DNA from: Chloroflexota bacterium
GTDB lineage: Bacteria > Chloroflexota > Dehalococcoidia > SM23-28-2 > RBG-16-64-32
Direction of reading: 5' to 3'
DNA length: 12,570 nucleotides
Assembly: GCA_005880075.1 (NCBI GenBank)
Contig: VBJT01000181.1
Location: 1 to 12,570, forward strand
Part shown: one piece after another, positions 6,169 to 12,200 of the stretch
How the letters are laid out: the number at the start of each line of letters is the position of its first letter
Numbering within the stretch: position 1 is the stretch's first letter
Notes under the pieces: generated by a model
Database searches by the model: none
What the model was told of the DNA's origin: nothing
The model's input: only the letters and a program-made list of their open reading frames with translations
Translations under genes and position numbers: made by a program

Positions 6169-7953
6169 ATGCGAATCGCGAGAGGCGCTGCGCTCTTCTT
6201 TGCTGTGTCCGCGTGTGCCCTCTTCCTTTCGCCACACGAGTCTCAGGCCTGGCAGAGCAATCTGAACGGCACAGCAAACGGGAACGACGAGGCTTATTCG
6301 GTGACGACGGATGCAGCCGGCAATGTAGTGGCGGCGGGACACATACTGAGCGCCGGCAGCTTCGACTTCGCGGTCGCCAAACTATCCGGGGCATCCGGCG
6401 GCGAGATCTGGCTAAGGACCATCCCTTCCGGCCTGGCAAAATCGGTGGTCCTTGACGGCGCGGGCGATGTCCTGGCCGCCGGAAACACGAGCAATGGTTC
6501 CACTGGTCAGGACTTCCTGTTAGTCAAGATTTCGGGCTCCACCGGCGGCGAGGTCTGGCGGCGCCAGATTGACGGCCAAGGATGCGACTTTTCGCCCTGT
6601 CTGCAAGATGACCTGAACTCGGTGACGCGAGACGCGGAGGGAAATGCCATCGCAGTCGGCACGCTTGCGACAGGACAACAAGACTTCACGGTGATCAAGT
6701 TTAGGGGCAGTGACGGCGCGGAACTGTGGCGCGCCAGCATCACTGGTACCGGGGTCAATTCAGTTGACGAGGGCTGGGCGGCGGCGGTCGACGGCGCGGG
6801 CGACGTTCTCGCAGTTGGCATGACCATTAACGCCCCGGACAATATCAGTGACCTCACCGTGGTAAAGCTGCGGGGAACCGACGGCTTCGAGCTCTGGCGC
6901 GCGAATATCGATGGTAGCGCCGATACGTTCACTAACCAGGATTTCGGTCAGGCGCTAGCGGTTGACGGCGCCGGTGACGCATTTGCGGCCGGTTGGACCA
7001 CGAATGCTCAGGATGATTCCGACCTAACCGTGGTCAAACTCTCCCCGAGCGGGACCGTCCTCTGGCGGACCAACGTGGATGGTGGTGCCGCTGATCGAGC
7101 GCGGACGATCGCGGTTGATCCAGCCGGCAACGCAGTGGCCGCGGGCGACCTCGGGAGCGGCGCAGCTGTCGTGAAGCTGTCGGGCGCCACTGGCGCCCAA
7201 CTATGGAGCAAGGCGATCGGCACCGGCAGCACCGCGTTCGGCGTCGCGGTCGATGGTTCCGGTAACGTGGCAGCCGTCGGCAGCACCTTCCACAATCAAT
7301 CATTCCAGGACTTCCTGGTCGTGAAGTTGGCGGGAAACAACGGCCATCAGACCTGGCAACGGGAACTCAAGGGTGCGGGGACTGGGATCGAGGAAGCCCG
7401 CTCGGTAAGAATTGACGGAGCGGGGAATGTCATCGCAGCCGGTACAACCGACAATACCGGCACAAACGGCGACTTCACGGTCGCCAAGTTTAACGGCGCG
7501 GACGGGACCGACTTCTCGCTTCCGGACGCTGATACAGACGGTATCACTGACTCTGCCGACAATTGCCCGACAACGCCGAACACTGACCAGGTCAACACTG
7601 ACGCAGCGCTTGCTGCCGGCGGCGCGTCCGTCTCCGGCGACAGCCAGGGGGACGCCTGTGACCCGGACGACGACAACGATACGTGGCCTGACTCCGCCGA
7701 GGCGACGATCGGGACGAATCCGCTGGACAACTGTGCGGGCGCGCCCGGTAGTGGCGGTGACGCCTGGCCGGCCGACGTCAACAGCGATTCCTTCTCGGAC
7801 ATTTCCGACGTTGCTTTCCTAACCGGCAACTTTGGCGCGTCCGTGCCTCCAGCTCCGCCGCGCTACGATATCGCGCCTGACCCGCCGGACGGGTTTGTCG
7901 ATATTACCGATGTCGCCCAGATGACCAGCGTCTTCGGGCGACAATGTAGCTGA
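6169..7953 (+). CDS. secreted beta-propeller protein with TSP3 and dockerin-like repeats
   Basis: This gene encodes 594 residues from the ATG at 6169, which has GAGGA 9 bases upstream and a promoter just ahead of it. Residues 1-27 are a Sec signal peptide (hydrophobic ALFFAVSACALFLS, cleavage likely after SQA). Residues about 41-447 hold eight repeats of roughly 45-60 residues of the type VDGAGDVLAAG ... DFTVVKLxGxxGxxLW, of the delta-60/SBBP/PQQ-propeller kind, which predicts an eight-bladed propeller. Residues about 450-522 are thrombospondin type 3-like calcium-binding repeats (DADTDGITDSADNCPTTPNTD; GDACDPDDDNDTWPDS). The last 60 residues contain two dockerin-like half-EF-hand repeats (DVNSDSFSDISDVAFL; PPDGFVDITDVAQMTSVFG). 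No sortase motif or membrane anchor is present, so the protein is probably released or surface-held through its tail. The ligand is unknown. No clear terminator follows. Confidence 0.92.
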   Translation: MRIARGAALFFAVSACALFLSPHESQAWQSNLNGTANGNDEAYSVTTDAAGNVVAAGHILSAGSFDFAVAKLSGASGGEIWLRTIPSGLAKSVVLDGAGDVLAAGNTSNGSTGQDFLLVKISGSTGGEVWRRQIDGQGCDFSPCLQDDLNSVTRDAEGNAIAVGTLATGQQDFTVIKFRGSDGAELWRASITGTGVNSVDEGWAAAVDGAGDVLAVGMTINAPDNISDLTVVKLRGTDGFELWRANIDGSADTFTNQDFGQALAVDGAGDAFAAGWTTNAQDDSDLTVVKLSPSGTVLWRTNVDGGAADRARTIAVDPAGNAVAAGDLGSGAAVVKLSGATGAQLWSKAIGTGSTAFGVAVDGSGNVAAVGSTFHNQSFQDFLVVKLAGNNGHQTWQRELKGAGTGIEEARSVRIDGAGNVIAAGTTDNTGTNGDFTVAKFNGADGTDFSLPDADTDGITDSADNCPTTPNTDQVNTDAALAAGGASVSGDSQGDACDPDDDNDTWPDSAEATIGTNPLDNCAGAPGSGGDAWPADVNSDSFSDISDVAFLTGNFGASVPPAPPRYDIAPDPPDGFVDITDVAQMTSVFGRQCS

Positions 7954-8150
7954 TCGCGAAAACGCTCTCCCACTGGCTTTGTGACAGTCTCATCTTGTAT
8001 CGGGAGAACATATATTCTATTCTCCGAGGGCGTGCTCTATCTCGAGGCGCAGCTAGCGGAAACGGCGGCGGCGAGACAAGCAGCCTCCAGCGGCCAGCAC
8101 TGCGTCATTCTTGCTCAGAACCCCCGCGAAATCCGGAAGATCGCTGGTAG

Positions 8151-8540
8151 TCAACCGACGATCGAGTCAATCTCCTTCACCAGCTTATTCTCCACGTGGA
8201 CGTTCCATAGCATTTCGGGGATATCGACGAGGAGGAAAATCTCAGAAATGAGGAGGGCTTCGACCGCAGTCACGCCGAGGTGCTCGAGCCATTTTCCGAT
8301 CCCGACCCTGACAGTGAAGTTGTTCGACTCGCCATCGATCAATATGCTCAAGGCCCGATCGGCGGCGATGACGGCGCTCAGGAACCCTCCTTTACGCGCC
8401 TGAATGACCGTGCCATGCTCGCTTGGAGGCGATAACTGAACCTTGAATCCGTCGCCCTCCAGATATTGCTGTATTTTTTCTTTGAGCGAATTTAAGTCCG
8501 TGTTCTTGCCTTCATAGTGTCTAACCTTCTCGCCGATCAT
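8151..8540 (-). CDS. conserved hypothetical cytosolic protein
   Basis: This gene encodes 129 residues with a near-ideal ribosome binding site (AAGGAG, 6 bases before the ATG at 8540). The N-terminal half is an alpha/beta segment (LKEKIQQYLEGDGFKVQLS, then GTVIQARKGGFLSAVIAADR at about 43-62). A strand LSILIDGESNNFTVRVGIGKW (about 64-84) and two hydrophobic helices (VTAVEALLISEIFLLVDIPE; ending in LWNVHVENKLVKEI) follow. I recognise the pattern, a 'QARKGG' turn then a 'GxGxWxxxLxVxAVEALL' helix, from small conserved proteins of unknown function in bacteria and archaea. I cannot name a family with certainty. The helices are amphipathic to moderately hydrophobic, so loose membrane association is possible. 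It lies 47 bases downstream of the secreted protein gene on the same strand and may share its transcript. Confidence 0.85.
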   Translation of the reverse strand: MIGEKVRHYEGKNTDLNSLKEKIQQYLEGDGFKVQLSPPSEHGTVIQARKGGFLSAVIAADRALSILIDGESNNFTVRVGIGKWLEHLGVTAVEALLISEIFLLVDIPEMLWNVHVENKLVKEIDSIVG

Positions 8541-8572
8541 TACTGTCTCCTTCTCGCCAGCTTTTTCAACAG

Positions 8573-8606
8573 CCAGCAGACCGGTACCTAGTGAACAGTC
8601 TGCTGG
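8573..8606 (-). repeat. intercistronic 9-bp inverted repeat
   Basis: CCAGCAGAC (8573-8581) and GTCTGCTGG (8598-8606) are perfectly complementary with a 16-base loop. The hairpin covers the end and stop codon of the secreted-protein gene and lies about 20 bases before the ribosome binding site of the next gene. No T-tract follows on the minus strand, so a processing, stability or coupling element is more likely than a terminator. Confidence 0.6.
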
Positions 8607-8890
8607 AAGCAGGCGATGTCGTATTGGGATACGGCCAAAGAGCTGCCGGCGTGAGCCAGCGATGCCGTACCCGGGTTCCCCGCGTAGTGCGCGCCCGCCG
8701 TTCCGTTCGCGTTGAAGGGCGATCCGCCGGCGTTGGCGGACGCGCCAGGCGTCGTGGTGAACGTGGAGCAGGTCGTATTCGGGGCGCCGGGCTGCCCGGG
8801 CCCGTTGGGGCTCTTGTCGGCGAGGGCATGCGAGCTACTTCCCACCACTAGGCCGAAGGCAACGAGAGAAACGATAAGTAAGCGCATCAT
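8588..8890 (-). CDS. small secreted protein
   Basis: This gene encodes 100 residues. AGGAGG lies 9 bases before the ATG at 8890; a second ATG follows immediately. The N-terminus is a Sec signal peptide: MMRLL, then the hydrophobic core IVSLVAFGLVVGSSS, with cleavage likely after HALA (residue 24). The mature part is about 76 residues, low in charge and rich in Gly, Ala, Ser, Thr, Asn and Pro. It begins DKSPNGPGQPG and contains FNANGTAGAHYAGNPGTASLAH, ending AVSQYDIACFQQTVH. Two cysteines (41 and 94) could form one disulphide. I have seen this KSPNGPGQP ... HYAG ... SQYD.AC pattern as small exported proteins of unknown function in Actinobacteria and Chloroflexota. It is probably the first gene of a two-gene transcript with 8151-8540. 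Confidence 0.85.
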   Translation of the reverse strand: MMRLLIVSLVAFGLVVGSSSHALADKSPNGPGQPGAPNTTCSTFTTTPGASANAGGSPFNANGTAGAHYAGNPGTASLAHAGSSLAVSQYDIACFQQTVH

Positions 8891-9278
8891 TCGGATTACC
8901 TCCTCTCTGGCTCTGTCTTGTTACGTCCGTTGGGCGGAACTGGATGCATCGCAAACAAGACACGTCGAGCCAGAGGACCGGTAGCACCAAGTGTCGTTAC
9001 TGTTCGCTTCGGTTCCCCAGCTAAGTCATGCCTATGCGAAGTAACACGCGTGCGTGGCGGAGCATTTTCTTCCCAAGTAGAGAGCCGTAGGTTCGAGTCC
9101 CATCGCCCGCGCCAATTACGAATAGTACCTCTCTCAGGCACCCGATCTGACAAGTCAAGTGTCTTTTGCTTTTTCAGGCCAGATGGCCAGGTCTGCCGAA
9201 GCAGTCAGCGACTTTAAGCAGGGCAGATGGCTAATCTAGCTTGTATCGCGTTTAAACCAACATCCTCGGCGACCAAGT
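8891..9278. other. gene-free stretch containing a tRNA relic
   Basis: Apart from the tRNA-Gly relic at 9048-9114, I see no gene here. The minus-strand frame at 8896-9153 contains GRWDSN-type peptides that come from reading a tRNA antisense, so it is not coding. No terminator with a T-tract was found. Confidence 0.6.
9048..9114 (+). pseudogene. degenerate tRNA-Gly(CCC) with encoded CCA end
   Basis: The acceptor arms GCGTGCG (9048-9054) and CGCCCGC (9104-9110) pair at 6 of 7 positions. The anticodon loop TTCCCAA (9070-9076) carries CCC, flanked by arms that pair at 4 of 5 positions including one wobble. A T-loop TTCGAGT (9092-9098) sits between GTAGG and CCCAT, with one mismatch. A discriminator G and CCA end it. 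The D arm is almost gone: only 7 bases stand where about 16 are expected. Total length is 67 instead of about 75. It is probably a decayed tRNA gene or a relic left by an integration event. Confidence 0.6.
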
Positions 9279-10259
9279 TCATACCTCAGTCCCCTCAGAG
9301 AAGACCTCCCGATGCTCGGTGCGCTTAGCGACAGGCGTGTGGCTGAGCCACCTGGCGGTGGTGTTGGCAACTTGAACGGGATCGTCCAGCCAGACCGCAT
9401 GGCCCGCGCCCGGCATGATCTCTAGCTCACAATTGGGCAGAGCCTTTACGAATTCACGAGCGATGTCTTCGCCGCCGAACGGGTCCCCCTGACCCCAGAG
9501 GAAGTACACGGGCGTCCGGATCGTCATTAGCAAACTCTTGGGCAGGAGTACGCTGTTGTTCATCCCGCGCAGCTTAATGATCCGAGGCCCCGCCTTGATT
9601 TCGTTGCGCATCGTGTCCGTGTCGCGGAGGAGCGCGACGTAAGCGTCGATCAATTCTTGCGAGATCCGCCCGGCATCTAGCGCCTGACGAAGCCCGATAC
9701 TGCGGAACATCATGCGGACCATGCGCTCGTTCGGTGCCACGGCGGTCATCAACCACGCAAGTGCGGGAACGCCCGTGATCCTCATGATCAAAGGGAATCC
9801 AGCCGTCGGCGCTCCTATCGTCCAGCCTAGCTGCACCATTCGCCCAATGCGTTCAGGGTGCGCGGCCGCTGTGCGCAGTGCCACGTAGCCACCAAACGAC
9901 GTGGCCACCAGGTGCGCCTTGTTAATCTGCATCGCATCAAGCAGGTCGACTATCAGCGCCTCGGCAAACGTTCCCAGCGCTTTCACATCGTCGAATCGAG
10001 CATCGAGCGGATCGCTTAGGCCGCAGCCCGGGCGGTCGAGCATCACGCAACGAAACCCGCTTAGTTGCGCGGCCAACTGAGCCCAGCTAGTGCCGCTGTT
10101 TGACCCACCGTGGACGAACACCACCGCTGGCCCCTCCCCCAACTCCTGCACACGAACCGTGACGCCGATGCGAGGAAGACGCACGCGCTGCTCAGTCGGG
10201 GTTAAACCAAGCGATTGCCAAAGCCGTCGCTCTGATTCGCGGTATCGCTGTTCGTTCAC
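9279..10259 (-). CDS. alpha/beta hydrolase
   Basis: This gene encodes 326 residues from the GTG at 10259. The frame is open to 10355, but NEQRYRESERRLW is a natural N-terminus, and the GTG overlaps the stop of a small upstream ORF. It has an alpha/beta-hydrolase fold with an intact triad. The oxyanion-hole motif is HGGSNSG at 50-56, the nucleophile elbow is ATSFGG with Ser121 (Ala replaces the usual first Gly), the acid is Asp259 in WGQGDPFGG, and the base is His287 in GAGHAVW. Residues about 150-245 form a helical cap. Family members are esterases, lipases, C-C hydrolases or haloperoxidase-like enzymes, and the substrate cannot be read from the sequence. There is no signal peptide, so it is cytosolic. 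The gene is divergent from the DUF4389 gene. Confidence 0.9.
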   Translation of the reverse strand: MNEQRYRESERRLWQSLGLTPTEQRVRLPRIGVTVRVQELGEGPAVVFVHGGSNSGTSWAQLAAQLSGFRCVMLDRPGCGLSDPLDARFDDVKALGTFAEALIVDLLDAMQINKAHLVATSFGGYVALRTAAAHPERIGRMVQLGWTIGAPTAGFPLIMRITGVPALAWLMTAVAPNERMVRMMFRSIGLRQALDAGRISQELIDAYVALLRDTDTMRNEIKAGPRIIKLRGMNNSVLLPKSLLMTIRTPVYFLWGQGDPFGGEDIAREFVKALPNCELEIMPGAGHAVWLDDPVQVANTTARWLSHTPVAKRTEHREVFSEGTEV

Positions 10260-10309
10260 TGTTGTCTTCTCGCCTCGGCGCATGCATAACGCATTTCTGC
10301 CAATTGCAC
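10256..10309 (-). CDS. 17-codon leader ORF coupled to the hydrolase gene
   Basis: On the minus strand a perfect AGGAGG (10319-10314) stands 4 bases before a GTG (10309) that opens a frame for MQLAEMRYACAEARRQQ. This frame ends in a TGA at 10258-10256. The GTG start of the hydrolase (10259-10257) overlaps that stop as GTGA. The hydrolase GTG has only a weak ribosome binding site of its own, so ribosomes could reach it by termination-reinitiation. The alternative is a frameshift that detached the original N-terminus. The peptide itself shows no known motif. Confidence 0.4.
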   Translation of the reverse strand: MQLAEMRYACAEARRQQ

Positions 10310-10541
10310 GAGACCTCCTGACAACGATATCGCGGTTTCCAACGTTGCGCGGCAAGTCTAACGCGATTCGGAAGCGGGAGCTACAACTGGACCCACCTTG
10401 TTCAGAACTTCAAAACACGCTGAGGGCCCAAAGCTCTGGCTGACATGGGTGTTCAGCACGCATTGGGCCTGCTGGACGAGTACACTTTTTGGGAGCGCGC
10501 CAAACGCGCCGCGCACGTGGCGAGAGACCGGAGAAGTCATC

Positions 10542-11390
10542 ATGACATACCCCATCCAATACGACGCTCAATATGCAGGTCAGTTTGTCCGCAGGAAGCT
10601 AGTGATCTGGAAGCTTACAGCATCCATCCCGCACCTCCTCATCCTCGCCCTCCTTACCCTCAGCCTTGTAGTGGTTGTGCCCATTGGCTGGATTGCCATT
10701 CTTTTCACGGGGCACTTCCCAAGAGGGGTGCATCAGTACGTGGCGGGCGTACTCCGTTGGTGGACGCGGGTACAGGCTTACATGCTGTCCTTGACGGACG
10801 AGTTCCCGCCGTTCAATCTCTCGGCGGAAGCTGGACCCACCGGGACGAACGGAGAGATCAGGTCTTTAGTTGGTGGGGCTTTGCTCATCGGCCTGGCTGT
10901 CACCTCGTGCGCAGCGTTCGCGAGTTTTGGCGGCCAGCATATCACAAGGGAGATTTCCTACCAGCGCCTCCTGGGGCGAGAAGTGACGGCTGAGGAGACG
11001 AGCGCAACTGTGCGGTCGGGCGTCGTGCAGCTCACCGCGGCTAAAGACCCAGCCGACGAGATCTTCGCGGGCCTGCTCCGTCCGGGGGTCGGCCGCCGCT
11101 TCTTGGAGTTGGACCTGGCCATTGAGAATCAGCGCGGGGAGGGCGAGGAGATAGCGGTGCGGACTTCTTTGTTCTCTCTCAGAGACAGCAGTAATGAGAG
11201 ACACGACCCAATGCTCGTAATGGTGGGGGGCAGGCTCTCTCCCGCGGCCATAGACAGCGGTCAAAAGGCCACCGTGAGGTTGATGTTTGAGGTGCCACAA
11301 ACCGCAGTTCCCGCGGAGCTCCGCTACAACGTGCTCAACTATATCAACAAGCCGCGCGTCGGCGAGACGATTGTGTACAGGTTCCGCTAA
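10542..11390 (+). CDS. DUF4389 membrane protein with C-terminal DUF4352-like domain
   Basis: This gene encodes 282 residues from the ATG at 10542, with GGAGAA 7 bases upstream; the longer open frame from 10398 has no such site. Residues 1-95 are a DUF4389 domain: RRKLVIWKLTASIPHLL, a long hydrophobic hairpin (about 28-56), the loop FTGHFPRGVHQYVAGVLRWW (55-74), then RVQAYMLSLTDEFPPF. A further membrane helix (about 108-130, LVGGALLIGLAVTSCAAFASF) leads to an outer segment. Residues about 158-282 look like an immunoglobulin-like DUF4352 domain: FLELDLAIENQRGEGEEI, FSLRDSSNERHDPML, a GGRLSPAAIDSGQKATVRLMFEVP strand pair, and a C-terminal strand. The role of these families is unknown. The DUF4352 assignment is by pattern and less certain than DUF4389. 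Confidence 0.88.
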   Translation: MTYPIQYDAQYAGQFVRRKLVIWKLTASIPHLLILALLTLSLVVVVPIGWIAILFTGHFPRGVHQYVAGVLRWWTRVQAYMLSLTDEFPPFNLSAEAGPTGTNGEIRSLVGGALLIGLAVTSCAAFASFGGQHITREISYQRLLGREVTAEETSATVRSGVVQLTAAKDPADEIFAGLLRPGVGRRFLELDLAIENQRGEGEEIAVRTSLFSLRDSSNERHDPMLVMVGGRLSPAAIDSGQKATVRLMFEVPQTAVPAELRYNVLNYINKPRVGETIVYRFR

Positions 11391-11466
11391 GTCGCCCGCG
11401 CCCTTGTTGGCCGGGATTTTCCAAACGGCGCTGTCTTCGAGCGTGCAATCTAGATTTGCGGGGACG

Positions 11467-11496
11467 TTGACCGCTGCTTGCCTCATGCTCTAAAAC
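11467..11496 (+). promoter_or_regulatory. possible promoter of the structured RNA
   Basis: TTGACC (11467-11472, 5 of 6 to the -35 consensus) is followed after 18 bases by TAAAAC (11491-11496, 4 of 6 to the -10 consensus). A start near 11503 would begin the transcript at the first hairpin. It is downstream of the DUF4389 stop codon and has no protein start behind it. Confidence 0.4.
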
Positions 11497-11681
11497 GACG
11501 CTGGAGGTTGCTCACCTCCCTTGGAGCAAGGCCGGTCACAAAAGCCACCCTTCGGCTTGATCGGCCTTAGAATGGGCCGGCTCGACAGCCCATGGTTGAC
11601 CGGCCCTATATGGCAGAGGCCGGCTGGGATCTACGTCCGTTTCATCCCCGGCCGGCCTTCTCTCTCTTCGCTGTAACACAC

Positions 11682-11738
11682 AGGCGGGGAAGCGCGTCTT
11701 GAAATTGACGCAATAACCCCCCTGAAGCGGCCCCGCCT
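11682..11738 (+). promoter_or_regulatory. possible antiterminator pairing
   Basis: AGGCGGGG (11682-11689) is perfectly complementary over 8 bases to CCCCGCCT (11731-11738). The second arm overlaps the 5' arm and the first loop base of the terminator stem (11728-11737), so the two structures exclude each other. The small GCGTC/GACGC hairpin would sit inside the alternative fold. This is the arrangement seen in attenuators and riboswitch expression platforms; here it is inferred from pairing only. Confidence 0.4.
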
Positions 11739-11763
11739 TTCGGGCGAGGGCCGTTTCTTTTTC
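11728..11763 (+). terminator. rho-independent terminator
   Basis: CGGCCC-CGCC (11728-11737) pairs with GGCG-GGGCCG (11743-11753) with one bulged A and a TTTCG loop, giving a 10-bp GC-rich stem. It is followed directly by TTTCTTTTT. Confidence 0.8.
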
Positions 11764-11859
11764 GTCGATGCTGACGCCGGCAGCGTCGGGATATACTGGG
11801 CCTCGCTTCGGGCCCGTCCTGCCCTCGCGGCTTGGAGATTTCTACGCGCCTGAGCAACG

Positions 11860-11898
11860 GCGCCGGGCTGTCCGATGCTTCCCCGGCGCTTATTCTTT
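11860..11898 (+). terminator. second rho-independent terminator
   Basis: GCGCCGGG (11860-11867) pairs perfectly with CCCGGCGC (11882-11889) around a 14-base loop, followed by TTATTCTTT. It lies about 60 bases before the start of the next gene. Confidence 0.65.
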
Positions 11899-11959
11899 GT
11901 GGCGACTTGACCGACTGCGGGAGTAAAATTGGTGGCCCGGAGGTCCTACCGCCTCAACG

Positions 11960-12181
11960 ATGGACACCTTCACAGAGCTACGAGAGCTCGCCGACGATCT
12001 GACCGAACTGGGCGATAACGCCACGGCCGCGCTTGTCCGCCAGGCGATTGAACGCTTCATGGCCTGGAAGTTTGAGGCCGGCGAGAAGTTTCTGGAGCGG
12101 GCGCCAAAAGAGCGACGTAAGCACGAGCACGAGCCGCCCCGATCGCCTTACTTCAACACCTGCGTCCTAACCATCACCTAG
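11960..12181 (+). CDS. small hypothetical protein, intact copy of the duplicated MDTFTEL gene
   Basis: This gene encodes 73 residues. The N-terminal 33 residues (MDTFTELRELADDLTELGDN ... VRQAIERF) match the truncated copy at 3193. Purifying selection is suggested because 6 residues differ against 13 bases, several of them at third positions. The N-terminal part is an acidic amphipathic helix pair. The tail is basic and His/Arg/Pro-rich (ERAPKERRKHEHEPPR), then SPYFNTCVLTIT. There is no signal peptide or membrane segment. CCGGAGGTCC lies about 15 bases before the ATG in both copies, rather far for a ribosome binding site, with TAAAAT just upstream of it. The function is unknown. It lies between the structured RNA region and a membrane protein gene that starts 19 bases after its stop. 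Confidence 0.6.
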   Translation: MDTFTELRELADDLTELGDNATAALVRQAIERFMAWKFEAGEKFLERAPKERRKHEHEPPRSPYFNTCVLTIT

Positions 12182-12200
12182 CAGCGTGGCGCCGGAAGAT

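Larger units (their letters stand above)
11503..11763 (+). ncRNA. candidate structured small RNA (unknown class)
   Basis: The plus strand can fold into consecutive strong hairpins. GGAGGT/ACCTCC (11503-11508, 11514-11519) competes with TTGCTC/GAGCAA (11508-11513, 11524-11529). AAGGCCGGTC/GATCGGCCTT (11528-11537, 11559-11568, one G-T pair) encloses AAGCC/GGCTT. GGGCCGG/CCGGCCC (11574-11580, 11600-11606) encloses TCGAC/GTTGA. AGGCCGGC/GCCGGCCT (11617-11624, 11651-11658) encloses GGGAT/ATCCC. GCGTC/GACGC lies at 11694-11711. A rho-independent terminator ends the unit at about 11763. The three central hairpins share the same plan: a GGCCGG-containing outer stem, a small bulge or internal loop, and a 5-bp inner stem. 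It matches none of RNase P, tmRNA, 6S or SRP RNA as I know them. Confidence 0.45.
11391..11959. other. 570-base gene-free region dominated by RNA hairpins
   Basis: No convincing protein gene lies between the DUF4389 gene and the small gene at 11960. Instead the plus strand has a promoter-like sequence, a run of strong stem-loops and two rho-independent terminators, listed separately. The overlapping minus frame 11642-11857 is explained by these palindromes. Confidence 0.7.

Noticed and set aside
6507..6932. Several long minus-strand ORFs under the propeller gene
   Set aside because: Repetitive antisense frames created by the repeated propeller codons; no start signals.
8896..9153. Minus-strand ORF of 85 codons
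   Set aside because: It is antisense to the tRNA relic; peptides such as GRWDSN are typical artefacts of that.
10866..11486. 206-codon minus-strand ORF
   Set aside because: It is a GC-driven shadow of the DUF4389 gene, which has membrane segments, a ribosome binding site and a family match.
11503..11763. Possibility that the hairpin region is a CRISPR array or REP element
   Set aside because: The stems differ in sequence and spacing and there are no regular repeats or spacers; only a short GGCCGG core is shared, and a promoter and terminator frame the region.
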